A stretch of DNA of 64,000 nt from Osmia lignaria lignaria (taxonomy: Eukaryota > Arthropoda > Insecta > Hymenoptera > Megachilidae): NCBI RefSeq assembly GCF_051020975.1, contig NC_135038.1:9298001-9362000 (forward strand), written 5' to 3'. Positions 37,301 through 50,310 of the stretch are shown here, in pieces; the first letter of the stretch is position 1; each line of letters starts with the position of its first letter. Under the pieces are notes generated by a model. It did no database searches. It was not told the DNA's origin and worked only from the letters and a program-made list of their open reading frames with translations. The translations under genes were made by a program, and so were the position numbers.

Positions 37301-40300
37301 TCGATATCGAAGCCGTCGGCTGCAACGGATCGCTATCGGAAAAGTATGAACCTCCGTCGAATCTGATTCGATCTACCTTCAATAGAAGGTGTCCCGAAAT
37401 AGGTAGTAACATAGACTGATAAGTTATATACACAAGGTGTCCTGCACAAAAGGGGTCAAGCTATGCCTTTAAAGCAGAGTAGAAAATAGATAGAAATAAA
37501 TAGCATTGAATGTAACATCACCTGATGTAAGATTTGGATCAAATCAATGTCTTCAAATTTATATGTCCCCCTTAAAAGTGGTAACTTAACACGTTCGGGT
37601 TCACTCGGATAGATCTATCCATTCCAAAGAGGGGCAAAGATCAAAGTGGTAGTAAAATCAGAAAATCTGATTTTCAAAAGGAAGATAAGAACCTGAATCC
37701 TCAGACCAGGGCTTCAGAAATATACATATTTCATAAAGTGTCTGGGTTAGGGCACTTACCCCAGTCTCGAACGTGTTAGGATCCATAGATTCTTAAATCC
37801 TTAATATTTTCATTTATTTAATTTCGTTCCAGTGCTACGGTCCACATCACGGTGGTGGACGTGAACGAGTACGCCCCCCAGTTTCTGCAACCGGCCTATG
37901 TCAGCACGGTGGACGAGGGACGTCTCTACGAGGAGGTTGTCCGCGTCGAGGCCTCCGACAGGGACTGCACCCCGAAATTCGGTGACGTATGCAAATATGA
38001 GATTTTAACAGCAGATCAGCCGTTCATAATCGACAACGAGGGAGCGATACGAAACACCGAGCCCCTGGACTACGAGCGTTCCCATAACTACATCCTGAGC
38101 GTGGTGGCGTACGATTGTGGCATGAAACAATCGGCACCGGCCATGGTAACCGTTAAGGTCAACCGTGTCTGTGCGCCTGGATGGAGAGGAATCCCAGAAA
38201 GGGTCGACTACGCAGCCGGCGTCGGTTCCCAACCTTTGCTTCCTTCCGCCAGATTGGATCTCTGCGATGCTCCTTGTATATTGCGCAACGTAAGAGCCAC
38301 CTTAACTCTCGCCACGGACCATATAGGGAAAGGATGCGACCGTGACACGTACGGTGTGCGAAGTCAACGTAAATTGTGCGGTGCATCGCGGGACAGCGTG
38401 GATTTATTGCCAACCCCCGGGCCTACGACATCCTGGACAGCGTCTCTGTCTCGCGACGAGGGCAGGGAGGCGGACGAGATCTTCGAGTTCGACGGCGTTG
38501 ACTCGGCTGCTATCATACCCAGCGACGTACTCGAGCACACCTTGGCGCAGAAGTTCACTATCGGTGTCTGGGTGAAGCACCGACCTCGTCCCAGGCAGGA
38601 TCCTCACGTGAAGGAGCACATCTTGTGCGCGGCCGATGATCACAGTAAGTGGATGTTCCTTTATTCCTTTTCAGGAGGACGCCTCGAACGATTGATCGAA
38701 TACGAAACGTCTGAATTGCAGAGATGAATAGACATCATTACGCCCTGTTCGTAAGGAACTGCCGGTTAATTTTGCTGCTCAGACGCGACTTCTCGGAGGG
38801 CGATCCCAACATCTTCCGGCCCGCCGAATGGCGCTGGAAGCTCGCACAAGTGTGCGACGACAAGTGGCATCATTACGCCGTTCAAGTCGATTTCCCTCAC
38901 GTCACCTTGTTCGTGGACGGGGAAGAGTGGCATTCGGACGAGAAGAATCCCGAGGTGATCGACGATTGGCCTCTACATCCCGCGAAGGGAGTCAACACGA
39001 CCCTGGTCGTCGGCGCGTGCTGGCAGGGATCCGACAATAAAACCAAACATCACTTCCGTGGCTACCTGGCCGGCCTGTCGGTTCTAGTAGGACGAAACGA
39101 GAAACCAGACGTACTTTCTTGCCTGCGTCGCTGCCAGGAAGGTATCCACGTGCCGTCGATGGATTTGCTGCAACCGGGCACCCAGTTGCTCACCAATTCC
39201 GACCTAACAGAGGTACGAATCGACGGGGACAATCGTACCAACGTCGAGACGCTTCTCCGTCGTATCGGTTATTCCAACTCGAGGCGGTTCCCTACCCCGG
39301 GCCGTCGCAATTTCCGTTTAGAAACGACCATTGTATGCGAGGGTAGCGAGAACAATCCTCTCCCGGTCCCGACCGTTCAGTCCTACGTAACAGTCTTACC
39401 GCCACCGCGTCCGGGTATCGCCGTCAACGGAACCGGCTACGTGGCCAGGGAGTACGCAGACTTTCGTCTAGGTGTGCGAGTGTTCCCCGACGCCCGCGTC
39501 ACCGCCGGTTCCGCTGCCAGGCTGGACGCGTGCGCGGTCAGCGTGTACCCGAGCCTGAATCCCGACCACGAGAGCTTAGGTCTACCTGGCGATGCTCTGC
39601 GTAGATTCCGCTCTATAACAGCTCGCGTTGATCGAGACGGTGTTGTTCTCTCGGGCGCCGACACGCCTTACAACTATCAACAGCTGATCCGTCTGATCAT
39701 GTATACGAACCGGAAGCCAGCTTACTACCTCGACCGTGTGTTCAAACTGACCTGCTCCGAGCTAAGCGGACGTTTCGCCAGCAACGAGTACGTGCAGACC
39801 CTAGCAGTCATTCACCCGAAGGAGAAGACCACCGCGATTCCTCACTCGACACCGGACGACCCGCCGATAGCTAGAATCCTCGAACCAATACCCGGACACG
39901 TGCAGCTCTCCCCCCATCACGCGGACCTGCCGGAAGAATACGCCACTGCTGCTCTTCGCGACGGCTACAGGAGCATCGGGGGAGCGGGCGGTAGCCACGC
40001 GGTCACCATCGTCGCGGCTGCCTGCATCTGTTTCCTACTGCTGATGGCGGTGGTCGGTGCGGCAAGGGTCAGAGGCGCCGCGAAGAGGCGATCATCGGCC
40101 GGCGACGAGTTGGCTGCCGAGACCGAAATGGCCTGGGACGATTCCGCTCTGGCTATAACCGTGAATCCAATGGAGAGGCTCACCGAACAGGATCCCCATC
40201 ATCAGAGCCAGAGAGACGAGGACGTAGACGATTCCGGAAGTTCCGACTCCGAAGACGGATCATATAGAGACGACGATCTTGATAGCTCCGATTGCGAGAA

Positions 40301-40379
40301 CGAATGCGAGCTGAGCAACGGTCGGCATCGCCATCACACTTCGCCTCATGACTTGGAATGGGATCATCGTGACGTTTAA
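31366..40379 (+). CDS. Cals: Calsyntenin (Alcadein), 951 aa
   Basis: Type I membrane protein of postsynaptic and vesicular membranes. It contains cadherin repeats and links cargo to kinesin-1 light chain. Coding exons: 31,366-31,471 (signal peptide, MLLAASAVLLGLTLGLSHAS), 37,064-37,343, 37,833-38,644 and 38,722-40,379, with phases 1, 2 and 1. The total is 2856 bases. Two cadherin repeats are followed by DVNEYAPQF at about residue 138 and a laminin-G-like domain rich in conserved Trp/Cys (about 330-540; includes MNRHHYALFVRNCR at 401). The transmembrane helix is at about 826-846. The cytoplasmic tail carries the kinesin-light-chain motif MAWDDSALAITVNPM (869-883), an acidic stretch, and a C-terminal LEWD (944-947). 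Length agrees with Drosophila Cals. Intron 1 is 5.6 kb. The start was chosen because it opens a clear signal peptide ending in a phase-matching donor. Confidence 0.97.
34762..34797. repeat. Dispersed 'CCATGGTCCG' repeat motif copy in Cals intron 1
   Basis: GTACTCTCTCCATGGTCCGT continues as CGTCCGAGGGTTCAAG. It is the fifth location of this family in the window. Confidence 0.45.
36806..36956 (+). repeat. Single-arm copy of the fold-back repeat family in Cals intron 1
   Basis: This copy shares TTCAACATTGTTCGTTGCAA, the CCATTTTGTAT block, AGCTTTAAATTGATGTATCA and GTCATGAAATTA, in the same order, with the tandem array at 53,600-54,005. It ends about 107 bp before the exon 2 acceptor. Confidence 0.65.
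37587..37778. mobile_element. Possible small inverted-repeat insertion in Cals intron 2
   Basis: The 192-bp segment is bounded by TAACACGTTCG on the left and its perfect complement CGAACGTGTTA on the right, within the 489-bp intron between exons 2 and 3. It has no coding capacity. The pattern suggests a MITE-like insertion, but the terminal repeat is short and no target duplication is clear. Confidence 0.35.
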
Positions 40380-40964
40380 ATTACTATTCCTCTGCATTCG
40401 CCATCCCTTCCCCCTCCCAACCCCTTCTTCGTATGGTGATTAAGTGGAGTACTAACTTACTATCGTTTACCATCGTGTTCCCTTTAAACCGATCATTATT
40501 GTTTCGTTCCTTGTGACGCTTCGTAATCGCATTCAGCATATCTATACCGCTAATTCGATCAGCGATATGATCTTAACGATCGGGCTTGAACGGTTTTAAT
40601 ATTCAGCCGCGTTTTCAATGAATATTTTTCTCGCCAATTAATCTGATATATTCCTAATATATTATATATATATACATATACATATAAACACGAAAGCGTC
40701 GTATTATATCCGTCCCCATAGATGACATTGGTACCGTGTAAAATGTTAACGCACCAACTAGTTAGTACTCTCCTTAAAAGCCAGCAAAATTTGTAAGAGA
40801 GTGCGGGACGCTTTATCGAATAGTTAAACACTTTCTATCTACAACATGTCATTGGTGTTGTTAGATGAAGGATACACACGTGAATGAAATACTTAAGTTC
40901 ACCGGGATGTATCCCGGTGAACGTCTGGAAGCAATTAATTTATATTTGTCACTCATTAACGCTA

Positions 40965-40965
<1 letters not shown>

Positions 40966-40998
<33 letters not shown>
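40966..40998 (+). repeat. ATT trinucleotide microsatellite
   Basis: About eleven consecutive ATT units lie in the presumed Cals 3' UTR. Confidence 0.9.
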
Positions 40999-40999
<1 letters not shown>

Positions 41000-42572
41000 G
41001 GTTACTATTATTACGAGCATTATTATTTTTATTATCGGTAGCAGTAGGACGAGGGAACTTCTTTTTATACTCTCAATTATCTTCATCTATTTTTATTCAA
41101 TTAATTGTTATCAATTTTACTAATGCTGACTGTATTCGCTGCTATAATTCGATTACGATTTCCTTTTAGACAACGCAGGACCAGCCCGATAATTTGATCT
41201 GACCGAAATAATTCTCTCCCTTTTTTTTTCTAATTGGACCATTGATCTCAGAAATGTATATTTTTAAATAAAAAAAAAAAAGAAAGTTCAAGCTGATAGA
41301 TCCTTTTAGTATTAATTAAAGATATATTTCTAATCCATAACTCGGGCTGTACCTGCACACACACTTGCCCAATTTTCCATTTATTATTTTTCTTTTTAAG
41401 CGAGACCTCTAATTATAATTTGCACAATGTTCCTTCCTGATCAATTTACAAAGGGAAAAAAAAAAGAAAAGAAATATGAAACTCTTAGCTTTAGTAAGGA
41501 CATTGTCGCGCATCTTATGATAGTGCTTCACCATTAAGTACGGTATAATATCATATCCGTATACATGTGTGCGCATGCATATAGATTTGTATTGGGAGCT
41601 CGTCGCGTATACAGACCAGTCGCGAAGGTACATGTGTATGTGCATGAGACACGCGTGCTTACATTAATATACATACAGTGTCCGATCATTATTCTGTGGT
41701 GAGCGAATGATAGATAGGACCGTGCGGATTTGAAAGGATGATTTCTATTCGAATGGATAAACGCGCAGGTTCGATCGGGCCCGGCTGGTATCGTTTGTTA
41801 TTTTCCGAAAAGGATTATCGTGCAATCAATGCTCGTTTTTATAGGGAAACTGATATTTTTACGTGCCTTTACGCGACTATGTATATGTTGAATTCTACTC
41901 TATATTTTAATAGCGAACACTCGATGCTGATTATCCCGTGTCAGTATCTCGCATGTTAAGCGTACAACTCTCGAGATTCACTCGGGAAGTAACTGCTCTA
42001 CCGTTGTTGTATTTTTGAAACAGTGACTGTTGATAAATGGCATAGATGTTAAGAGACATACGCATGGGGGGAGAGACAACGGTCGTTCGTTCATCAAACG
42101 ATTCATTTTATATTTAACTAAAAATATGCATCATGTAATCTCGGTGATGGTTTTTAGTTCTAACGAACGATCGGTTTTGCTGAAACGAATGACCGGTACG
42201 TGCAATGATCCGCAGGGTATTAATTCTTGGACGAATGATCTCGCGATTACTGCGCATTGATACTCGCTACGAAGTAATGAAAGGATGTTGTTGTATGTAT
42301 TTAGAGTTATACCGACCGATCGAATATTTAGTACTGAAAGTTTGTGTACGGATATCTATATTCATAGAAACTATATGAACAATTTATTTTTCCAACGAGC
42401 ATATCATATCATTTTTATAAGAGATTCGTCGGACGTTTGAAAACTGTTTTCGTAAGAGCTCCTACATAGAAACTCTTTAATCGTGATGTTACTTGCCATA
42501 TAATCGCGAATTCTGTTCTATTGTTTTATTACGATTTATTAAGATACGCGCGCTATCTTCACGCAGTTTTAA

Positions 42573-42604
<32 letters not shown>

Positions 42605-44781
42605 AATTTAAAAAGAGAAAGGGATTCTGTTCGATGAAGAACAGAAAAGCTCCGATCGAAGTGTCGCGATGTAAAAGAGAAATGATAATCGTGAAACGTA
42701 TTTTATTGTTTTTATTCCGTTTTTCGAATGCGCTCACATGCGACACACGTGTATGCGCACTTCGTTCGCAAGACCAGCTGAAACACTATCTCGTGAATTT
42801 CGAATCTTTCATCTGTTTTTCTTGATCCTCGGTTCGTAGTTGTTCGTATAAACGCAATTGAGTCTCGATGAGATCGATCTGAACGCATTTTTTGCTTGTG
42901 TACGGTGTAAAATGATCCTATTCGAATGATTCGACTCCTTTTTACGGGACTACTATAGTCTATATTATATATATATACACGTACATACATACATACACAT
43001 ATACACACTCATCAAAGACCACAATTGACCGATTCCTTTTTCGATCGCACAATGCAACGCCAGAAAGACATGTTCTCGAGTCTTTTTTACACGGCATTTG
43101 AAATAAAAAAAATGAAATGAAATGTACGAAATCCGATAACTGCACAAAAGAAGAGACAAAAAAAGAAAGAAAATAAGAACGCTGGCTTTCGAGATATCAA
43201 GAGCGAGAAAATTTGAATCGCTGTACACTGCGTGGCGGAAGTCGTTATCGACGAGTACAGGAAAGAATCAATCTCCTATTACTCGGTCTAACGAGTCGTT
43301 TGAAGCTAGATACATATATGTATCCGTATGACGCGTTTTCCTTGACTGCTGAACAGAGAGAACGACACCGTTTGCAACCTAACTAAAAGGTGTACTCACC
43401 TGCTCTAAAGATGTACTTAATTATTATTATTAATTGTATGGAAAGAGAAGAAAAAATGAGGAAAGAAACTACGCAGAACAAAACCAACTAGATGATACTA
43501 TTATAATATATAAATATATATTATACATAAAAAAAAAAAATATATCTAAGCTGTTTGCAAATGATTGATTTAAGAGGGGAAGCGAAAAGAGAAGAGACAC
43601 AAGAAAGAAATGAAGCTATGAATTTGTAATGTACTATTGTATTTTGTAGGCAGCTAGTGTACGTACACATATACACATGTATCCGTGTATGTATGTTTAC
43701 GTATATAAAAAAATATATATATACATACTCTTCGACATTTACACGTACCGTTCGCCTAAATAGTCTGCAGAATATTTTCAATTTTACACCGGCCCAGGCT
43801 ACGGCAGAACCGGAACTTTCCTTCGCGAGCGTCGGGATGGTCACGTGATCGTCCTTGATTCGTGAACGTTCGGTTCCGGTCGTAACGCTTGGTCCGAACT
43901 TGTTAGAGCACTTCGGACGCACGGCAGATACACAATAGTATGTTCTCGCCTCTGATTCGTATCGCAATATGTTTATACGTACTTACGTACGTATGAATGA
44001 GGATGAAGAAGAAAAGACCAGATAAATTACGTGCGTAGGTACGTGTCTGTCAAGTAAGTGAAATAATTAAGCGTTCAGAGAAAGGCAACAGAAAAAAAAA
44101 AAAGAGAAAACGATAAACCAATCCTACGGTAACGTTGTAAGAAGTTAAAAGTAATCAACTATACCGATTGTACAGTGTGACCTAAGAAAATTGTACGACT
44201 CGAATGTTGTATCTATTTTGTTGGGATACCCTGTACGACTAGGCCGTACACGAGAGGTTACGGACCGACTAAATTCCCTCCCGTTGCAGATTGATTGTGT
44301 GTTAACTAATAAGATTAAGTAACGATATAGTACAGTTAAGGAATTTAATTATTATGGATACCGATACTATCTGTACGCTAAGCACAGTTTCAAAGTCAAG
44401 TGACATAAAGTAACGGCTAAGAAAAATAAAAAAAATAAAAAAATGGTTATAATATGAGTTCTAAGTTAATCACGTGACACACTGAGTTACTCGGCGCGTC
44501 TGCACGCGACGCACAGAAACGTCAAATTAAATTGTTATTCTGCAACTGAAGATCGTTCGACAAGAGAAATATTAGCAATAGTATATTGTACACAGAAAAT
44601 GAATTAAACATACAGACAGTAAACAGAGATGATAACTCATACGAAACACGTACATACACGGTGACACGACAGAACAGAGGACACGCGCGGCCGCATATAC
44701 ACGCTGCACAGGCTAGGAAAATGAAATACTATCTATAACGACATATTATAAATAATATTAAGACGTCAACTGTATTTGTTT

Positions 44782-44787
44782 AATAAA
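44782..44787 (+). terminator. Candidate distal poly(A) signal for Cals
   Basis: AATAAA followed within about 30 bases by a T/G-containing stretch. After this point the sequence becomes markedly AT-richer and featureless up to the dymeclin 3' end. Confidence 0.45.
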
Positions 44788-44800
44788 GATGTACATTCGA

Positions 44801-46097
44801 AAGGTGAACCAACTATCTTTACAGCCGATGGGACACGCTAAGTAAACTTGGTAACTTCCCAAGATAAAATGGAAGATATTGATTAAGTTTCAGTTTCAAG
44901 CATTTCACGTTTCAATATATCCTATAGGCTGACAGATAGTTGATATTTATTTCTACCCTTCTCGATCTGTAATTATTAAATGTTTTTATTTAATAATGTC
45001 GAAGAAATTACGATTTCTTTATGTATATTTTGTTCAAGAAACATTTTATATTTACAATAATAAAATTATTTAATTAAGCATTTAGCAATTATTTTGTTAC
45101 ATGCTTTTAAATTATGATTAATAAGTAAATCTTGCTTTTTATAAAAGTTTGATTTAGGACTTGATCGTATAAATTAAACATTTAAGAGAATAAAAAAATG
45201 TTCGTTATAAAGATCAGCATTTTTAAAATTTTTATTAAATAATTATCAATTAACATCTTTTTCACGTGCTTAATACATATCATATATTTACAATTAAATA
45301 CGATACATATAAAACGTAAACGAACGTTTTTTTCAGTTATTATAAATAATATTTCCATCATTTATTTACTTCTACCCTTTAAAAATAATTTTTAAAATAA
45401 TATTTGGAACGGTATTTAATCATTAATTAATTTTTCTCGCAAAATTCTAATAATCGAAACTACAATAAATAATAAGCTTCTATTATTTATTTTTAAAAAT
45501 TATTTTTAAGCATATTTTTTTTCGAGAAGCTTTGACAAATAATTTTATCCATGTGTTAATGAAATTTTGGTCTGAATATTCAAGTGGAAATCTAAAGACC
45601 AATTGGATATTCAGACCAGTCGAATATTTTAATATTTTCATTTACGAAAATAATAGAAAATAATGCAACTCCCACAAAACAATAATTGAATGATTGCAGT
45701 CTTAGTAATACAGAATCTTATGATGTTAAATTTAATCTCATTACTGTACAGTGAATGAATTAATTGGTATTATCTATAATTCACAATCCTTGTTAATTAG
45801 GCTTATGCGTTAAAAGGTCATTAAAACATACCAACAGTGTTTCGATTGATTTGTTAAAGTAACCGACATCAAATTTTAAAAATATAATGTTAATGTATTT
45901 AAATAAGAAATTGAAAAAAAAAGCAAAACGATAAGTACTGCTCGATTGATTTTAGACATGAAATAAGAATGTTATTAATATTATTGTTTCCTTTTCGTAT
46001 CAAACAAGTGTTCCATTATTAGAAATACCGCACTGAAATTTTCTTACTTGATTTCTATGCCGTGTATTTACTGCAGACAGCAGTTTGTGTCTCAGTA
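44801..46097. other. AT-rich spacer between convergent Cals and dymeclin
   Basis: No gene was seen. A small perfect-stem hairpin (GGTCTGAATATTC and its complement, spaced about 24 bases) lies at about 45,569-45,617. The dymeclin 3' UTR must end in this interval, but no single poly(A) signal stands out. Confidence 0.5.
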
Positions 46098-49000
46098 TCA
46101 GCAAACGATGATTGTCGTTTGTTCACTGCTATTAGGTGAAAATAATTTAATATTCTCTGCACTCCAATATAACAGCGCGCTTTGACACACCACGCTCCAC
46201 ACATAGGGGATGAAAAATTCCTCCGGTTGCTCCTCTTCTACATACTTAAATTTAAGCTCTGGAAATTTCTGTAAAATAATTTTTTTTTATCGCTACAGTA
46301 TTATTTATTCCAAGATAATTCCTGTTGAGTCAATGACCACTAATCGGTTAGCTATAACTCATACCATAATCAGTGAATCACCTAATTGTAGAGTACCTAA
46401 TTATTATTATAAGAATTAAATTGCACGTACCCTTAGACGATCACGGGGCCATTCACTAGTACCTTGTTGAATTGTATTTAATACTTGGCTAACACCTAAT
46501 TGCGATTGATCCTTTTGTTCCAACTTATAAGAGAAGAAGTTGATGACCTAAAAGAGAAATATATTCACTCTTACCTGTTTTTTAGTAGCAAGCTATATGT
46601 ATAAAGTAAAACTAAAACTCACAGAATCTATATTTTGTACAATATCTTGAAATGCAGTGTGCATTCTAAATGGTTGAAAAATATCTTTCTTATATAAAAG
46701 TGTATATATTAAGTTTGGATTATGTGCAAGCCTGTGAGTTAAACAACTATTTATAATTTCCAATACCATTCGTAAAACTTCTTCGAGTATTGTTAAATCT
46801 TGGATCTGCAATACGATTAATTTCATTTGTACTAAATTATAAATTATTTGATTATGTTACATAGTTTGTTGTAAGATCTTACTAGGTCTGTATTTGCCGT
46901 GGTTCCGTTAATTGTAACAGTGGTACTATCGGAAGAAACGAAAGGTTGTGCGCGTATTTTGGATTCCAATCTAGAATGCTTTTTTGCAAGAGTTTCGAAT
47001 AAACTTAATAATCTTTGACTAACATAAGGATGCAGAGATCTAAATTGCGCTGACATATTTGCTAAAGCTGCTAAACAGTTTGTGTGAAGATATTTATCCT
47101 ATGGTGTATGAAAAAAAATATTATATTATCTATGTTTATAATTATTTATGAGTATATAGTACACCTTCTTACCCGCATTTTAAACATATTATATTGTATC
47201 GTTCTTATAACAACGAGAATTAAAAGACCCCCTAATGATATTTCGCTTATTGATCTTTCCGTATACCAACTTACGCCTTTAAGCATCTAAAAATTGATAA
47301 TTAATAGATTTATTTTCATCTTTTTTTTTCTTTTTTTTTAATAAAATAGCTACTGATTATTCGTAAAATAACTTACTATTTCGTGTATTCTTTTATTAAA
47401 CGTTTCATCTTCACTTAAAATTAAAAGAATAATAAGGGACATGTAAATATGATGGGATGTATTATTTGGAGCATGATATAATATTTGAAGTATCGGTGTT
47501 ACCTGAATAAAAATATCAATTAGAAATTTTATGATACACCTCACCTTTTGCTAAAATTGTATTTGCAGCAACCTAAAAATATTTCTTTTATTTATTAATT
47601 ATATACTTACCAATAATTGTATATCTGGTCTTTTCATAATGTATTGTTTTACACTTGAATTCCTATGTAATAACATGTATAATAATAACGTGACTTCGTC
47701 TGTATTTGGTATATTACATATTGTACTGTACAATTTATTCAAATTAAACGCAAACACGTTTTTTCCTTGCATTGTAGAATAGTCTTCTATAAAAAAATAT
47801 ACGTTTGTTTTCATAATGAATTTGTATCGATACTAGCTGATCAATTCATTCAATACTAGCCTTGCATATCAACGAACGAAAAAAGGGCATTTCTGTAAGG
47901 ATTTTCCGTCGCGGTACAATGATTTGTTAGAACCAGTAACAATAATAACGATTGACTAGCAAGAGGTGTTTCTGTATCACGTTTTCGTTCTTCGTCTTCC
48001 GAAGTACCATTACTCGTAACTTGTACATTTTTCAAACTACTACCCATCCCCATTGTAATTACATTCCATAATCCAGCTGTAATATTTTATTGCATATTAC
48101 TGAAATGTAAGTTAATAGAATAGAGCAACATAAAACGTGTCCTTTTTATAAACAGAATGATAAAATAATATTAAAATCATATTAATTTAACTATTACACA
48201 GTTTCTAATTTGAATTGCTCTACAATAGAAAATTATAATACACCAACAGTTTGCATACTGAAATATATAATTATTATTTCTAATATAGAGATGGTATAAT
48301 GTGATACTATTAAACATACCAGCTATACTGAAAACTATGCTTCCTCCTGGTTGTTGTGTAAGAAAACCTGGAGGAGCATGTTCTTGCTGTACAAAATTAT
48401 GCAATAACGTACACACCACAGCTGGTGCATGTTCACTATAATGCGAATGCATTGCTATTCTGTAGATGCAGCTGTATTCAGCTGCAGTTTGTGAAAATAG
48501 TTGCACAGAGAGCAGTACAAGTAAGCAATTTATTGCTTCTAGGTGAACAACATATGTGAAGTCAGCACTAAAACAAAATTTTTTGTATCTCATTATGTAT
48601 GTACATAAAACAAAATCTACCCTTCACAATCATCCTTTGAACTAGAACCTTAAGAAAATGTTTAATTAACAAAATAAGTGATATAAATTTATTGTAAGGT
48701 ACTTACGACAGTGGTACCTCTGTTATGATGTCTACTAATGTTTCAAATAGATCTTCTAATCTATAAGAAGAATTTGATTGTGTTGGTACAGGTAACTGTG
48801 GTGCTTCTATGTGCTTTACCATTTCTTCTTCACCAACTGTTTCAATCAAATACTTTAGTATACATCTTATTGCAAACAATGCCTGGTATGTCTGCCAAGC
48901 TGATGTGATTCTGTAAATCATTATATGATTACATTTTTATTTCTAATCTTGATTATAGAATGTTGAAGTAAAAGATATCATACTTTTGATTTTGCATTGA

Positions 49001-49270
49001 TGCTAACAGGTTGCTAGCACGTGCAAGGGCAACCTGTATTAGACTACCAAAATTGCCAGTGGTCAAATTGTTAGCAAGTAACTGCTGACAAGAAGAATCC
49101 AGTCTAGAATCTAACTCTATCTGATCATTTCTGGTAACAGGTGGTTTGATATTATACAATAAGAAAGTATCCCAAAATGGATCATTTGGAAGAATACTCT
49201 TTTTCCCACAAAATTTTTCCAAATAGACATTCTTAGACAGATCATCATATCGACTTGGCGTTGCACCCAT
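46098..49270 (-). CDS. DYM: Dymeclin, 685 aa
   Basis: Peripheral Golgi protein needed for Golgi organisation; human DYM loss causes Dyggve-Melchior-Clausen dysplasia. Eleven coding exons: 48,984-49,270, 48,707-48,910, 48,320-48,567, 47,861-48,076, 47,611-47,786, 47,377-47,502, 47,173-47,286, 46,883-47,098, 46,623-46,805, 46,431-46,547 and 46,098-46,268. The coding total is 2058 bases. The N-terminus MGATPSRYDDL has the conserved myristoylation glycine. Family signatures run the full length, including NDPFW, HLEAINCLL, LASQSLLLLLVL, SLIILLILSEDE, NCLAALANMSAQFRSLH, LEIINSCLT, NPNLIYTLLYK and the C-terminal YVEEEQPEEFFIPYVWS. Length is close to human DYM. Intron 4 uses a GC donor (see findings). 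It starts head to head with IQCH, with 1.04 kb between start codons. Confidence 0.97.
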
Positions 49271-50310
49271 TGCCTTCCCTTAAATTCCTGAAAGTAAAGA
49301 ATGTATTGAATGTTTCCAATGATTAATATAATTAAATATATTTATTCACTTTCACAATATTTTATATTTACACTAAGAATACATCTTTTATAATTTTACG
49401 TTATTATGGTATAAACTTTTATTTCATAAATGATATGTAATTATAATTTTGAATGATCGATTGTATCGAAGCAGGCAAAGAAGCATTTTAATCGTATAAA
49501 AACACTTATCAACATACTTTGACAGCCTACTGTCATAGAAGCTCAATAGTAGGATAACGGTTACTAGCAATGGAGATTGGTCTTATACACTATCGCTCTT
49601 ATAGTTTTATGTTCTTTGCGTGGAAAAATTATTACAAAACTCTTTTACAAGCCGTTTGTTAGTAACGTGAATATCATCAGACACGAAGAAATATAACCTC
49701 TTCGCATGTCAACCAAGTACTTTCCGAATATATAGATAAATCATAATGAGCGCCATCTTCGCAATTCATTGAATATACAAGTTCAATTATTTAAGGACAT
49801 AACAATTTGCAATTAGATTCAATTCTACTGTAAATGTAATCAAATCTAATAAAAAAGATAAAATTCAGGTTTTGTATATAAGATATATAAACAAGTTCCA
49901 AATTATTAACAATTTTTAAAGTGATAGTTCCTGTAAGTTCGAACCGTCGACCTTATAATTATTTGTAATCAATTAATTACTAGCTAGATCCTTACAAAAC
50001 CTTTACCTGAAAGTTATTAAGAATCAATCATAAAAATTCATAAATTGTTCGTCAAAAATAAGTTATTAATGATTTTTCCTTTCGCTATCAATTATTAAAA
50101 ATTTGACAACGTCAAATTCGCATGATTTTAAACTATAAGATAAAATATATTTATATTTTAATTTTAATTAATAATCCTGAATATATTTTAAATATACTAT
50201 ATAAGATCATTTATTTAAAAAAATAAATGAATCAGGAAGAATAATAATCAAACATTTTACTAACAGTCACTATAATTTATATGTTTTTTAAATTACAGAC
50301 TGTTATTAAA
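49271..50310. promoter_or_regulatory. Divergent promoter region of dymeclin and IQCH
   Basis: A 1.04-kb AT-rich interval between opposed start codons. An acceptor (TTTTTTAAATTACAG) ends at 50,298, twelve bases before the IQCH start. A 5' UTR exon of IQCH therefore lies upstream here. No further element is confidently visible. Confidence 0.5.

Larger units (their letters stand above)
40380..44800 (+). other. Probable long 3' UTR of Cals with alternative poly(A) sites
   Basis: There is no coding sequence on either strand. The stretch has simple repeats, including (ATT)n at about 40,966-40,996 and AT/CA tracts at 42,965-43,010 and 43,500-43,525. Candidate AATAAA hexamers lie at 41,267-41,272 (in an A-rich run) and 44,782-44,787. 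Neuronal genes of insects often have very long 3' UTRs, so continuous transcription to about 44.8 kb is plausible, but this is inference without RNA data. Confidence 0.4.

Noticed and set aside
45569..45617. Short hairpin as a possible microRNA precursor
   Set aside because: The stem is only about 12-13 base pairs, too short for a precursor, and it lies in AT-rich spacer.
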